A stretch of 64,000 nt of DNA, from assembly GCA_038380435.1 (NCBI GenBank), contig JAWZYU010000019.1:27243801-27307800 (forward strand), given 5' to 3'. Below the pieces are notes generated by a model. It did not search any database, had not been told where the DNA came from, and saw only the letters and a list, made by a program, of their open reading frames with translations. The DNA is from Ryuthela nishihirai (lineage: Eukaryota > Arthropoda > Arachnida > Araneae > Heptathelidae). Both the position numbers and the translations under genes were made by a program. Shown here piece after piece: positions 44,999 to 57,004 of the stretch (positions are counted from its first letter, which is position 1; each line of letters begins with the position of its first letter).

Positions 44999-45590
44999 GG
45001 GATGTTTTGCTTCTGAGTGCACACGTTTGTGCACACAATGGGATAAATAAAGACAATGAGATAAGTGGGGAAGTCACAATGGGATAGGGGACGGGGGGGG
45101 GCTCAGTCGGTAGTGCGTCAGACTCGTAATCTGCAGTTCCCAGGTTCGAGTCCCAGCTGAGTCAGCGTTGAGACTTATCTCCGCAAAACTCCCCGCCCTG
45201 TCCACGGTCAGTAGGGGACACCGATGGACTTGGAAAGGCCGCCGTCCGTCACATGGAACGTTAATCCGTGACCCCTTGTGCGGGAGAGCCATACCCTATG
45301 CACGTTAAAGAACACGCTGGATGGTCTTGATGGGAGGCTACCATGTCTCCCAACAGCCGTTCCAGTGGGTCCCCTTCCCATGAGCTTCTCTGATCCTTCG
45401 GGGTCCTTGTGACCTGGCCATTTAAACCATGGTGTGCAAAAAGTGCCGCTCAGAGGTAAAACAACCCAACCCACAATGGGATAAATGGTAAAGTCTTAAG
45501 GGTCCCAAAGATGGAGTTCAGTAAGTGAATCCACTGGACAGCTATTTGAAAACAGTGGAACCTTTCAGCAGTACTAGTTTACACACAGTG
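44999..45590 (-). mobile_element. Old SINE-A copy split by a younger SINE-A
   Basis: The old minus-strand copy (44999-45086 and 45484-45590) is interrupted by the younger plus-strand copy at 45087-45471. CACAATGGGATA occurs on both sides (45075-45086 and 45472-45483) as the TSD. Confidence 0.85.
45087..45471 (+). mobile_element. SINE-A copy, full length, 12-bp TSD, nested
   Basis: Intact head, body and CAACCCAACC tail. See the host copy at 44999-45590. Confidence 0.94.
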
Positions 45591-46131
45591 GGCTAAATGG
45601 CCATGTGGCAAGGACCCCAAGGGCTCGGATAAGATTTGGGAAGGAAATCCACTGGACAACTATTGGAGAGACTCCTGTTCAGGACATCCAGCGTATTTTT
45701 TAACATGCACAGGGTATGGCTGACCTGTACACAGATCATCTTATAAGAAGTGTCCATTTTCTTACAGAGTGTAAGGTGAAATTTAGCAGAGATAAACCTC
45801 AAGGCATGGGGCGCAGTCGAATTCCATTTTCTCCAGCATTGAGATTTATTTCCCAAAACTCAATGCCCTCTGTCAGAAAGACATCGATATACTTGGAAAG
45901 GCTCTCGAATGGGACGTTAAGCCATGGCTCAATGTGCGGGAGAGCCATACCCTGTGCATGTTAAAGAACACGCTGGATGGCCTTGACGGGAGGCTACCAT
46001 CTGTCTCCCAGGAGCTGTTCCAGTGGGTCCCCTCCCCCAACCTTTTCTGAGCCTTCGGGATCCTTGTGACCTGGCCATTTAACCCATTGTGTGGAAAAAA
46101 AGTGACGCTCAGAGGTAAAGCTACCCAACCA
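45570..46131. mobile_element. Two SINE-A copies in opposite orientation
   Basis: 45570-45800 is a decayed minus-strand copy. 45838-46131 is a better plus-strand copy lacking the tRNA head (starts ATTGAGATTTAT). Confidence 0.82.
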
Positions 46132-47024
46132 CCTTTATATTCAAGATTCGGGCCTGATTACTTCATTTTTTCATATTTATGAAAATGTAAAATTTTATAA
46201 TATAGAAAATGAATCACGACAATACAAAGTGAGAACTAAATATTTTTATGTCTAGGGGAGCATGAGGTTTAAATCCAGCCCTAGAAACCACCCATAGATG
46301 GTCGAAAGGCATTTTTTAGAGCGAAAAGGGGGCGAAATACTATTTCATGATTCAAAACTGATGGCAAAATGAGGTTTTTTTCCAAGATGCACACATGGGA
46401 AAAAAATCTAGCACAACATCTCGTTATCCATGGTGGATAATTTCACCTCCTACCCGTATATATACACAAACAGACATCTAAATAACTTTTGGAATGTTTC
46501 AGATAATTTTTCGACGCTATCAAAATGCTTCTAAGAAATCTTAACTTTAAAATTCTGGAATATTTAGATATAAAAATGGTAACAAATAACCCCTTATATA
46601 AATTGCATTTGGAAACTGGACACAATTTCTGATTTTCAGTAACTCCAATGCGTTGGGACATTTCTATGTTAAATGGGAAAACATTCACATCTCCCCAGCG
46701 TTGAATGTAAACTATTTACAGAAAAAATGTCAGTGGAAATGAACTAAAGGTCTTGCTAAGAAAAAAGACTATGGAACATGCTATATATGGGGTTAAAACA
46801 ATTTCTCCAATCTCTTTCAATTTTCTCTAAATCTCAATTAGAATTTTAGATACTGAAATATTTAACTGTTACGTCACGTAGCTCATCCTAAATTCTTCAA
46901 AATGGACTAAAACTAAAGGAATAATTATGCAAATCTCTAACGTTGCATTTGATTTTGTGAACTATTTGGTATAAGTTATTACTAGTATTTTAATTAACTT
47001 TTGGATGTAAATTATCGTGGCCAG
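46132..47024. other. Unassigned intergenic stretch
   Basis: No gene or known repeat recognised. Confidence 0.4.
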
Positions 47025-47862
47025 AAGGATGACTTAGTTGGTATCGCGCCAGTCTCGTACTCTGATGTTCCCAGGATCAAATTCCCATTGTGCCTGCTTT
47101 GAAATTTATCCCACTAATCTTCATTCTTCCCTCCGTGAGAAAAGATATTCTAATAGACTTGAAAAGGTAGACATTCGTCGAGTGGGATGTCAAAACGCGA
47201 CCCCTTGCGCAGAAGGGCCAAACCAAGCGTACATTAAAGAAAATCTCCATGACATGAAGTTTGTTTTTTAATAGCAGTCCAGTAGGTATCCTTCTTCAAC
47301 TTACTCTGAGACTTGGAATCTTCGACCTAGTCATCTGGGAGGAGGTGCTGGTGGTACCAGACTTGTAATCTGTAGTTTCCAAGTTTGAGCCCGACCTGGG
47401 CCAAAGTAGAAATTTATTTGGTTTTGCCGTGAGTAGGATTCGAACCAAATCTCTTAGTCGCACACTCACTGCAAAACCAATCTTTTTCAACTTATTTCAT
47501 GCGTTCTGTTTTACAGGACATCTCCTGTGATACTTTCTTTACTTCGAAGTGTCTTTCCTGTGATACTTTCGAAGTGTTGAAATTTATCCCCGCTAAAACC
47601 ACTAATCTGACCTCGGTGAGAAAGGGGATCTTCATGCCCTTGGGAAGGCTGCCGTCCTTCGAAAGGGACGTAAGGTTGTGGCACTGGTTTGTTGGAGAGC
47701 CATGTGCGCCTTATCACACTGGACGGCCTTGACTAGATGTCTCCCAACAATTCTCAAGTGGGCCCCTTTCCCCAACCTTCCCTCAGTCCTTTGGTCCTTG
47801 TGACCTGGTCATTTAGCCCATTGTGTGCAAAAAGCGACACTCAATAAATCAACCCAACCTGA
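47025..47862 (+). mobile_element. Cluster of strongly decayed SINE-A copies
   Basis: There are two heads (about 47030 and 47340) with bodies at 47100-47330 and 47575-47862. The second copy is interrupted at about 47428-47575 by a piece with a minus-strand B-box-like GGATTCGAACC and a repeated TCCTGTGATACTTTC. Confidence 0.75.
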
Positions 47863-48005
47863 GCATTGTGCGAAAAAATATTGCTCATAGATAAAGCAAC
47901 TCGTGACTACTAACCCAGCTGTTATATCTTCAATTACTCTTTAAATAACAAACGACAATTGCTGAAAAACGAAATTTGAGATTTTGATAAGATCTCATCT
48001 CTAGT

Positions 48006-48295
48006 GTTAGGTTGTTTTACCTCTGAGCGGAATTTTTTTTTGCACACAATGGGCTAAATGTCCAGGTCACAAGGACCCTGAGGTCTTAAAAAAAAAAATC
48101 GTGGGGAGGGGACCCACTGGAATAGCTGTTAGGAGACAGATGGTAGCCTCCCGTCAAGACCACCCAGCGTTTCTTTAACGGGCACAGCGTATGGCTCTCC
48201 CGCACACGGTCCACGGCTTAAAGTCCCATCCGTCGGACGGCGGCATTTTCAAGCCTATTGGTGTCTCCTACTGACAAAGGGCAGGGCGGAGAATA
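48006..48295 (-). mobile_element. SINE-A copy, head truncated
   Basis: Minus-strand body from GTTAGGTTGTTTTACC to GGGCAGGGCGGAGAA. The head is missing. Confidence 0.88.
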
Positions 48296-48784
48296 TCATG
48301 TGACATTGACCCATAAAATGTCTATATTCAAAGTTAGAAGTTTTAAATACGGGATCCACTGGACAGCTATTAGAAGACATGGAAGTTTCGAGTCGGAACC
48401 AAAGAGGTGTTTAACATGTATATGTAGGAAGCTTTCATATATGGCTTTATATTAACAGGGACGACTTTTTTTTAACAGGGACAGTGGTAGAAACACCGCG
48501 CATTCAAAAGTATCAGGTGATAGACATTATGGCTTAAGTAATATTTCGAAAATGATCGCTAATTCGTTAATTCTTAAACTCAACAGTGAAAGATTTCGTA
48601 ACTTAATATGGTGAATGTTGATACTTGGGCGATTTTGTGTTATTTGTGAAATATTGAGGCAAGAGAATATATGTAGACAAATGCGAACTTAAATTTATTT
48701 AAGGATATCAAAGCCGAGACTGTTTTAATAACTCGCATATTCGAAATTGAAGCCAATGAAATTTAAAACGCTTAAGATTTTTTT

Positions 48785-49365
48785 TCCTACTTCTGAGCGA
48801 CACTTTTTGTTTGGACACAATGAATTAAATTGCCAGCTCACACCCCAAGAGTTGAGGACTGGAGGAGGGGCAAACTAGTAGGAAACAGATGGAAGCATAT
48901 CCTCAAGCCATTCCCCACAGACTAGACAAAGGGGGTTTGACTCAATCGGGTCACGCATGGTTTGTAATGACCACGATCGAGTCCCAATTGTGGCAGTCCC
49001 AACCTGAAGAGACATGGGATTTGGAAAAGTCTGCACCCGTCGGATGAGACGTTAAGTCATAGCGTCGTGTGCTTGAAGAACGATAGCATGCCGACCCTTC
49101 CACTACCTGTTCTAAATGAGAATGGGGACACTTTTGGGCTTGGAAAGACAACTGTTCATCGAATGGTGATGTTAAGATGTGGTCCTGTGTGCAGGGAAAA
49201 AGCCGTATCCTATGCATGTTAACACCTCCATGGCCATGACTAAAGTTCCTTTCTCCTAATAGCTTCAGTGGATCCCCTTCATCAACATTATCAGAGATCT
49301 TGAAATCCTTCCGATTCACCATTTAGTTAATTGTGTACACAAAAGCGTCGCTTACAGGTAAAATA
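48785..49365. mobile_element. Very old SINE-A fragments
   Basis: Scattered blocks remain (TTCTGAGCGACACTTTTTG at 48790; GTCGGATGAGACGTTAAGTC at about 49040; GTCGCTTACAGGTAAAATAA at 49345). Two overlapping copies are likely. Confidence 0.65.
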
Positions 49366-49379
49366 AACAGTAATGGCTA

Positions 49380-50334
49380 GCGGTTCTTCATGGAAATTCT
49401 AAAACCAGACTGGCTTCGGATATAGCATTAGATTGAGGTCTTAAAAGATAGATACCAACTAGAGGTATTCAGGATTCCTGAATACCTCTACCTTTACCTA
49501 CTCTTTCACTCCTTAAAAGTTTTAATTTGAGCAAGCAGGTAATGGGAAAAAATGCAAATAGTATTTCATTAGTAATTATACAACATAGAAGTATTCGTCT
49601 TGTAATTCTTAAATCTAAAAAGTTGCATTTCGCACCTCTTTCTCAAAAAGTGGGTAAATTATTGTTAGTGAAATATCTCTTAAAAACTGCCACTAATTTT
49701 TCAAATTTCTATGCACATTATTTGTAAAAGTCGATAACAGTTCTGCCTTGATGAAGAATTGTCAATGAAATCTCTTCTCTGCAGAAATTACAGTAAAAGC
49801 AACAGATTAAAAATTCAGACCCTGATTCTCAGTTTCTTAGAGGAAAGTTCTTTAAAAAACAGAATCTGAATTCGTCCTTTGCTGGGATTTCGCTTCTCGA
49901 AAAAAAGAGGAATTCAATCTACAAATATGAAATATTGACTGTTCAAGAAAAATGTGTTGTTGTTTTTTTACAAACTTTTTCTAGTGGCCAGTATCTCAAG
50001 TGATAACCTCATGGTTATTTTTGTGGTGAAACTGAAGAAAGAACTGTGACTGTTATTTTTTCATACCTTGTTTGAAGTGTTAATTTTTGTTTTTGAAATT
50101 TATTTTGGTGCAGAAAAGAAATTAGGATCCAAGAATATTGGATCACAGAATGTCTACTCTGCACAAGTAGGAACTTTTAAAAATTCAGAAAAACTATTAT
50201 TTTTATTTTCTACATTGCGATTTGCACGTCCTATTCTTTGTTTGGGATTGTAGGAAGTCCATTGTTGAAGGGTTTCTAACCTTCCCATCACATTTTATCA
50301 CATTATATTACAGTTCTGCCGTAATTCCATTTTA
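49380..50334. other. Unassigned stretch with one short palindrome
   Basis: 49460-49489 is a near-contiguous palindrome (15-bp arms TAGAGGTATTCAGGA). Nothing else is recognised. Confidence 0.45.
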
Positions 50335-50556
50335 ATGATTGATCATAAGCTTTTACTCTATGATATGATCATCAGACCGGTGATTCTCTATGCTTCACCC
50401 ATATGGGTGAATACTACACCCACCAATATTCGTAAGATTCAAGTCTTACAGAACAAGATTTTGAGAATTGCGGTCGATGCCCACTGGTTTGTCACTAACA
50501 GACAACTCCATAAAGACCTGGGCATCGACCATATATATATATATACACACATATAA
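50335..50556 (+). pseudogene. Jockey-clade LINE, RT C-terminal fragment
   Basis: The frame reads KLLLYDMIIRPVILYASPIW then KIQVLQNKILRIAVDAHWFV and NRQLHKDLGI. This is the jockey-type LYxxxIRPxxxYASPxW...LQNKxLRxxxxAPWFVxNxxxHxDLxI block. The sequence decays beyond 50556 with possible traces to about 50700. A (TA)n run lies at 50530-50550. Confidence 0.82.
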
Positions 50557-50984
50557 AACGCACCTCAAAATGATTTTTTGAGGCTGTAAGCAATAATCCC
50601 AATGAGATTATTTCTTCTCTGATTCTTTACGATCATACTGTTTTGAACAAGTACAAGAGGCCTAAAACGATAGCGTTCTCTGAGGAGACCTACCCGTTTT
50701 AGGTTTCTTATACAATTTTACTGCTATTTTTAGCTTTTTTTTATGTTTGCACTGAGGGTGGTTTACTTATATATTTTGTTCTTACTCATGCCAAATAGGC
50801 ATACCTTTAGGATGGAGATGGTTAGGGGTAAAATCATTACCCGGTACATCGAATATGGATTATACGATCTACAATTCTGCCGTTTCATATTTAGTGATCT
50901 GTTAAGATTGTATATTAAAACTACTAAGTATTTGAAAAATGCGAATTATAATGTTTCGTTAGTACCAATCAAGCTAAAAAAAAG

Positions 50985-51078
50985 TAGTAGAAAAACCACA
51001 AGAACATCAATGCCTTACCTAGGGCTCGAATCCAGGTCCCTTAGATCAGTAGCCAAGCGCGCTAACCACTCGGCCATG
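50985..51078 (-). mobile_element. SINE-B copy, truncated
   Basis: Head and start of body on the minus strand (GGCCGAGTGGTTAGCGCGCT from 51076 downwards). Confidence 0.85.
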
Positions 51079-51134
51079 ATTATTATATCGATATAGATCA
51101 AATTACTGATAGGGAAAGTGGAATATAACTACTA

Positions 51135-51255
51135 AGATCTGCGAGGATGGTGGGCCCTCAGCAGAAAAACAACACAAACACCCATGCCTTATCCGGAGCT
51201 CGAACCCAGATCCTTTTGGTCAGTAACAAAGCACACAACTATTCAACCACGGGAC
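51135..51255 (-). mobile_element. SINE-B copy, diverged
   Basis: Minus-strand head (CCGTGGTTGAATAGTTGTGTG) and body (CTGCTGAGGGCCCACC). It is separated from the previous SINE-B by about 60 bp. Confidence 0.82.
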
Positions 51256-51458
51256 GACTAATAACATTTGACAAAATTAAAATATTAATGCCATCTGGAA
51301 TGAAAAATATTTACTAATAGAAATTTAAAGTTCGTGGGTAACATTTAAGTTTTATTCAATCCAAATTATATAAGAAAAAAACCTATAACAATGTACAGTG
51401 AGAGATACCAGCTTATTAGGTGCACCACCCCTCGTCACATAAATAGTATATACAGGTG

Positions 51459-52200
51459 TGTCAGTTAATTATTTTGGGAGCTGTGTAACAGATACTGAAG
51501 ATATGCAGCATGAGATAAACAGAAGAATAGGAATTGCTGCTGGAACTTTAAAGAATCTATGGAGAGAATGGGAAAAAATAGGCTTATATACCTAAAGACT
51601 AAATTAGACTGTATAATAATTTGGTTTCTTCCAAAGTTAGTTATGGTAACGAAACATGGAACCTTTATAATCAAGAAAGTAGGAACCTTGATGCCTTTGA
51701 TTCTAGATGCTTAAGCAGTACCTTGGGCATTAAGTGGTTTGACTTTGTAAGTTATGATGATGTTAGAAGAAAAAGTAGGCAACATATTGAGCAGCATATT
51801 GTGCTAATGGTCTAGAGATTTCACAATTTCTGATTTATATTACGAGGATAATTTGGCCTTTTTGCAAATGATGTTGATGAGATGAATTCATTTGAGCTGT
51901 TGATGAGACTGGTAGTAGAGTAGATTTAGTGATAAACAGACATAAAACTAAAGTGATGAAAGCAGGTCAGATAGACTGTGGTTCAGTTAATCTGAATGGT
52001 GCCTTTGATTCCCGACACTGTGTTGTTTTGGCCATGTTGCCTTCATCCATAGATGCCGATTGGTGAATAAAGTTATGAATAATGTATCTAAAGTCCTCAG
52101 GAAAAAGGCGGGGGGGGGGAGAATTAGGATGCGTTTGGCAGACAATGTCAAACAGGACCTTGCTAGAACTGGCGCCATATTCTGGTAAAACTGACGCCAT
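51459..52200 (+). pseudogene. RTE LINE relic with shuffled segment order
   Basis: Three blocks match the RTE at 24.5-27.4 kb. 51459-51800 corresponds to about 26795-27120 (YLGS/EINRRIGI and GNETWN). 51815-52000 corresponds to the earlier RT part at about 26580-26755 (NDVDEMN, AVDETGSRV). 52005-52170 corresponds to about 27130-27280 (FGHVA and R-R-W-V-D-N-type). Block order 2-1-3 relative to the source, plus stops, marks rearrangement. Confidence 0.78.
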
Positions 52201-52914
52201 ATTCTGGAGAAACTTTAGCGTCTTTGTACCTTAAAGAACACATAGAACCTAGCAAACTATTTAAGGAGCGCCTAGCCTAAAGAAGAGGTCTCCATCTGTC
52301 TTTTAATAGCTGTCCAGTGTTGAGATTTCATCCAGCTAACCGACCATTGTAAGATTCTTTCCTGAAATTTCCAGGTTTATATCCTTTATCTCATTTCAAC
52401 AAATTCGAATAATGTTTCATTGTTCTTCTTTACATTTACCCATTTCTTCACGAACGTAAATGCTACATTGCAAGGACCATTTTTATGCTGGACTATGCGA
52501 TGTGGAAGCGATGTCTGCTACCCCACCTTTCGTTTTAGTAGAAATGGGTTAGGACTCTTAATTTTCGAGCTCGAGTCCACTCCGAATCAGGTTCGAGAGA
52601 AAACAATCTCTGACACAATCTTGAAACATGCACACCCTATTATAGTACAAAAAGTAACCAGACACTTCCCCTTTATGTGATGGACAACCACATTCAAAAG
52701 CTCCTTAACTTTTGAAACAAGTTTTTTTTTTACGAAAATAGGTATCTGCAGATAAGTTGAAGACCTCAGTCAAATATCTTTAAAAACAGTCGTTTAATAT
52801 TCAAAGAATTATAGAAGCTTAAAGTATTTAAGTCTAACTTTTGCTGCTCATTAAAATTTAGTTCAGAAGAAAAAATACAAACTTATAACAAATTGTTCAC
52901 TAACATAAATGTAA
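52201..52914. other. Unassigned stretch, faint SINE-A trace at its left
   Basis: About 52215-52330 has SINE-A-like words (ACCTTAAAGAACACA, AATAGCTGTCCAGTG). The rest is unrecognised. Confidence 0.45.
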
Positions 52915-53527
52915 TACAGTACTGTGCGAATTAGTTGGGACAAGCGAAGCCTGGAGAACCTCTGCGATTCGGCCACATCTAGCAATCCCCCAAACACCCA
53001 CCCAAGGTCATGTTTTGGGGATGTTTCACAGCTTCCGGGCCACAGACGCTTCACCCCATTGAAGGATTGATAGGCGTTCTGGAAGCGAAAATGGTCCCAA
53101 CACTGCAGAAACTGTTTCCTAACGGCGATGGGGTATTTCAACAGGATATGTCTCCATGCCACAATTCTAAGCTTGCTAAGAGCTTCTTTACCCAGCAACA
53201 TTTGAAGGTATTGGTGTGGCCAGGAAATTCACTCGAGCTAAACCCCATTGAAAATTTGTGGGCCATTATTAAAGCACGCATATCTAAGATGGATTGCACG
53301 ACGAAAACCAAAATGATAGAAAGTGTTATGAAAGTGTGGTACCACGACCCTGAAGTGAAGGAGATGTGTGGAAAGCTAGTGGTATCAATGGTTGAGAGGG
53401 AGGAAGAAGTAATTAAAGCTAAGGGGGGCCACATTCACTATTAACTACACTATTAAACAAATAAATATTTTAATTGTCTTTGTTACTGCATTTTCCTATT
53501 GTCCCAACTAATTTGCGCAGTACTGTA
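52915..53527 (+). mobile_element. Tc1-like transposon, internally deleted, intact ends
   Basis: TIRs lie at 52917-52942 (CAGTACTGTGCGAATTAGTT and on) and 53500-53525, 26 bp with two mismatches, flanked by TA on both sides. The 613-bp element keeps only the C-terminal half of the transposase. An intact relative would be about 1.6 kb. Confidence 0.93.
53001..53444 (+). pseudogene. Tc1-like transposase, C-terminal half
   Basis: The frame reads KVMFWGCFTASGPQTLHPIE, then VFQQDMSPCHNSK (second catalytic Asp) and NSLELNPIENLWAIIK (catalytic Glu, 34 residues after the Asp, fitting DD34E). The helix-turn-helix DNA-binding part and the first Asp are deleted. The visible frame has no stop until its natural end at 53442-53444, so the deletion is recent. 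It may still supply ends that another transposase could move. Confidence 0.92.
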
Positions 53528-54214
53528 CTTTAAGTTTATGCAATGATTATTTTTTTTTTCAGCTTTCATTAATTTGGGCGGGGGGGATGTTTAGGAAGAG
53601 TGTGCCGGCATCTCTGCTGTTAAATGTTCCAGCTTCAATGACTGTTTAAATATTAAGTGAATATTGTTGAAAATTCAGATTTAGAGAGATTTGAGTGAGA
53701 TCTTCAATTTATCTAGTCTTTTTTTTTTGCTAAAAAGCTTATTTTCAAAGTTAGGAAACTTGAAATTTGAAATTAGATTCAAATAACACGGAAGTTCATT
53801 TAGTTTTCGTTGCTAAACCATTGCTTTAATTCTTTGCATTATAGGATATTACAATTTCTGCAATTTAAAAAAAAATCCTTATTTTAAACTATCACATCAC
53901 ACGCTTAAAAATTTTTGTTAATAAATAGCAAATGATATAAACGTTTAAAGCAATAATACTATATATGTTTATCCCAATGTTCTTATTTTCGTGAAATTAT
54001 ATTTTAAAATTAGATTTCCAATGTAAATTACACAAGGAAATCATATTTTACATTGATATTAATTAAAACTTGGTTGCGTTTAAAAACGTAAAAAAAAATC
54101 CTTTATTTTCACTTAATTATTTTTAATTCTGGTTTATTTATTATTTTTGATTTTTTTAAAAGTATTCTCTCCCCCTTAATGAATCGTGTTTAGCGTTTGT
54201 AATGCTACTCCTAT
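53528..54214. other. AT-rich unassigned stretch
   Basis: No gene or repeat recognised. Confidence 0.4.
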
Positions 54215-54345
54215 CTGTACCCTAACAGCCAATCCGTCTACATTTCTTCTTTGAGACCTTGGGGTCCTTGTGACCTAGCCATTTAGCCCATTGTGCGCTG
54301 GAAAAAAAATGACTCTCAGAAGTAAATCCAACCAATCCAATGCCC
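54215..54345 (+). mobile_element. SINE-A 3' fragment
   Basis: Only the last third remains (GGGGTCCTTGTGACCTAGCC and on to CCAACCAATCCAA). Confidence 0.82.
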
Positions 54346-54469
54346 AGTTTTAATTTGAAGACTATTTTGAGAATTGATGTCGCGAAAAGAAAGTACCTCT
54401 CCGTATATCTTTGAAGAACTCATTGGACTATTTATTTGCTTCAAAATTCAGTCGTAAAAACAACCTTAG

Positions 54470-54625
54470 ACATGGCGGAAGGAAGAAACGGAAATGGTGC
54501 CTTTTGTTGCGTCTGACGTCACGAAATCTCAGTAAACGTAGCAAAATGAAGACTGTTACTGTTGAAATGAAAGAATAGGTTTAATAAAAGATTTCATTCT
54601 GAAGGAATGTTATTGGCGCATGCGT
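54470..54625 (+). promoter_or_regulatory. Candidate promoter of the 146-aa ORF
   Basis: Three motifs common in metazoan housekeeping promoters lie together: ACATGGCGG (about 54470-54478, YY1-like), TGACGTCA (54514-54521, perfect CRE) and GCGCATGCG (54616-54624, NRF1-like). The ATG follows 100 bp after the last one. No TATA box is seen. Confidence 0.5.
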
Positions 54626-54723
54626 TTGCTTAGATAGGTGTTTTGTGCGTAAATATTTGCTTTTGGTTGACTTGGAAATGAAGAAGACGTAAATTAGTAA
54701 GTTTTAGAACGAAGATATTAGTG

Positions 54724-55164
54724 ATGGATCCAAATGAAATGATTGAGGTAACGGAAGTGTCCTCCCAAGAGGGAGAAGAATGTCCTAATGTAATCGTAAC
54801 TGAAAACTATGAAATGCTGATGGGCATTTCTGACGGAGGAAAGAACAGTAATTGGATTAATATAGTTTGTTCCGTGATAGAAAAAGAAATCGAGGAAATT
54901 ATTGAACTAACCCTGGACGATGAGAAGAAATCAATGACAGGAAGCACGGGGCCTCTCGATAGAGAAGAGATAAACTTTACCTTTCCTGAAATCAGTCAGA
55001 CAGAGACGACGCCTTTTGACCCTGATGCGTTTTACAGAAAAGGAAGAATCTACGAAATAAGAGAACTCCGTCAAAGCAAACCGGGGAAATTTCGTCGTTT
55101 CTTCTGTTCCTCGTGCTGCAAAGGAAGGGGAAGGATGCCTCGTCCCTCATTCGTCTTCAACTAA
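54724..55164 (+). CDS. Uncharacterised 146-aa acidic protein with Cys/basic end
   Basis: ATG 54724 is the first Met of the frame (an upstream GTG is not a sensible eukaryotic start). The first about 95 residues are acidic (EVSSQEGEECP; KEIEEIIELTLDDEKKS). There is then a FDPDAFYRKGRIYEIRELRQ segment and a basic Cys cluster (GKFRRFFCSSCCKGRGR) before the end PRPSFVFN. There is no signal peptide or membrane helix. CSSCC next to Arg/Lys could be a lipidation or metal site, but no family is recognised. Support as a gene: upstream CRE/YY1/NRF1-like motifs, TE-free sequence around it, and AATAAA at 55344-55349. It may be a single-exon gene or a first exon read into its intron. Confidence 0.55.
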   Translation: MDPNEMIEVTEVSSQEGEECPNVIVTENYEMLMGISDGGKNSNWINIVCSVIEKEIEEIIELTLDDEKKSMTGSTGPLDREEINFTFPEISQTETTPFDPDAFYRKGRIYEIRELRQSKPGKFRRFFCSSCCKGRGRMPRPSFVFN

Positions 55165-55349
55165 GCCCTTCCAGGTCTCTACTTGAAAGAAAACGGCCCT
55201 TTTCAGGGCCCCTAAATTTGATAAAGGATTGCCAATATCGTACTCTGTGTGTTGTTCTGTCCTTCTTTAATACTCTTTCAGCGCTGCAACTAAATTTAGC
55301 TTAGCCTTACCTCTGTCAGTTAATTTGCATGGCATAGTAACGTAATAAA

Positions 55350-55934
55350 ATTCTCTTTCTTTAGGATAACACTGAGGAGAGGAATTGTAACTAAGTACCC
55401 TTTAAATAACACGTTTTATGCTGTAAGATCAAATGATACCAATATTAAAAAATTAATTTATCATGCAATAAATCGTAAATTGCAAAAGTTACAGAAAGAT
55501 ATATCTTAAAAGATATTACTATTAATTAAATTGCAGAGTAACATTGCTTTAGGTTAACTGGCAGCTATTTCTTTCATACTTAAAACAAGCCATCATTAAA
55601 TAATCAGAAAAAAGCAAAATGTTATGGAATTAAAATATTTCGTAAAATACGAAATTTTGCTTGATCCTTGTGAATGAAGTTATCTTTTTCTCTGCAGAAT
55701 TGCTGCGCCAAAGCAGAAAGTAAATTCAAAATTGATTTCTTAATATGCTAATTGTTTCCAATAGAAAGAATTCCTGAAATGCTTTTTCAAGTATTTTGCT
55801 TGGACAAGAAGGAAACTTTTCAGATGTAATCTTCAGTTGAGCAGTGTGACTGACAACTAGGGAGACTGAGCATGCGCAGTTGACGTCAATGGCCTGTCAT
55901 TCAACCTATGTAGATAAGACATTCTATATAGTCC
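55350..55934. other. Unassigned stretch with a second CRE/NRF1-like pair
   Basis: GCATGCGCAG (55870-55879, NRF1-like) lies next to TGACGTCA (55881-55888). No gene was found immediately to its right, where SINE sequence begins. Confidence 0.45.
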
Positions 55935-56285
55935 TTCCCCCAACTTTCTCTGAGCCTTCGGGGTCCTTGTGACCTGGCCATTTAGCCCATGGTGTGCGAT
56001 AACGTGCAGCTCAGAGGTAAAGCAATCCAACTCAAAAGTCTTGATGGGGTGAGACGCACCAGACCCATAATCTAAACTTCCCTGATTCGAGCATCATCTC
56101 TTCAAGCATTGAGATTTATCTTCTCGAAACCCTCATCTTCCCATTGTTAAAAAGGGACATCGATGGAAAATTTAACCGTCTGTCAGATGGGACGTTGAGC
56201 AGTGGTTCCCTACGTACAAGAATCACACCCTGTACACGTTGAAGAATACGCTGGATGGCTTGCACCAGAGGCTATCATTTGACCG
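55935..56285 (+). mobile_element. Two SINE-A fragments
   Basis: 55935-56035 is a well-preserved 3' end (TCCCCCAACTTTCTCTGAGC and on). 56045-56285 is a decayed head and body. Confidence 0.8.
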
Positions 56286-56289
56286 AAGG

Positions 56290-56788
56290 GTCAACACCTC
56301 TTACAACAAGGTAAACAAATCATTTTGTCGAACCAGTTTGTCACAATAATTATGGTAAAGCCCGGATATCTTATCAAATGCCCAAGGATTTTATTTCTCT
56401 ACCGAGAGATCTATTATGCCTGAGCACTTATTCACACATTAAAACTAAAGTTTCGAAATGGTTATTAGCATTTGAAATGCAATGTTTAAAAAGTCGTATC
56501 TGGTATTGTTTTAAGCAACTGCAATAGTAGTGTGAAATGATGACATGTAAAACAAGTGATATTTTTGTGTAATGCATGTTATAATCCGTAATCTTATAGG
56601 TTTATTTTATAACGTGTTTAAATTCTCGTGATTGTGTGTTTCAATTCGTTTCTTTTTTTTTGTTGTTGTTTTATTTTCTGTTTTTAATTATGTGTTTATT
56701 TTCTATTATACATGTCTTATTCTTTAATTAACCTGTCATGTGATTGAAAGGAATCCTGCTGACAAGCTATAAGGCTTAACTGGTAATG
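56290..56788. other. Unassigned stretch
   Basis: No gene or repeat recognised. Confidence 0.4.
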
Positions 56789-57004
56789 TACAGTCGCTCA
56801 AAAAATATCCGAACACTCTGGTTGATTACCGAATTCAGAAAAATATCTGTCAACGATTATTTTTAGAAATTAGTGATCAGGTAACATTCGTGCATAGTAC
56901 ACGAAAGGTGCCAGATCACTAATTTCTAAAAAAATCGTTGCCAGATATTTTTTCTGAATTCTGCAATCAACCATAGTGTTCGGATATTTTTTTGAGCGAC
57001 TGTA
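56789..57004. mobile_element. Foldback MITE, copy 3
   Basis: TA-flanked palindrome with CAGTCGCTCAAAAAATATCC ends, same family as 11067-11284. The two arms have diverged slightly in the centre (about 56880-56905). Confidence 0.9.
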
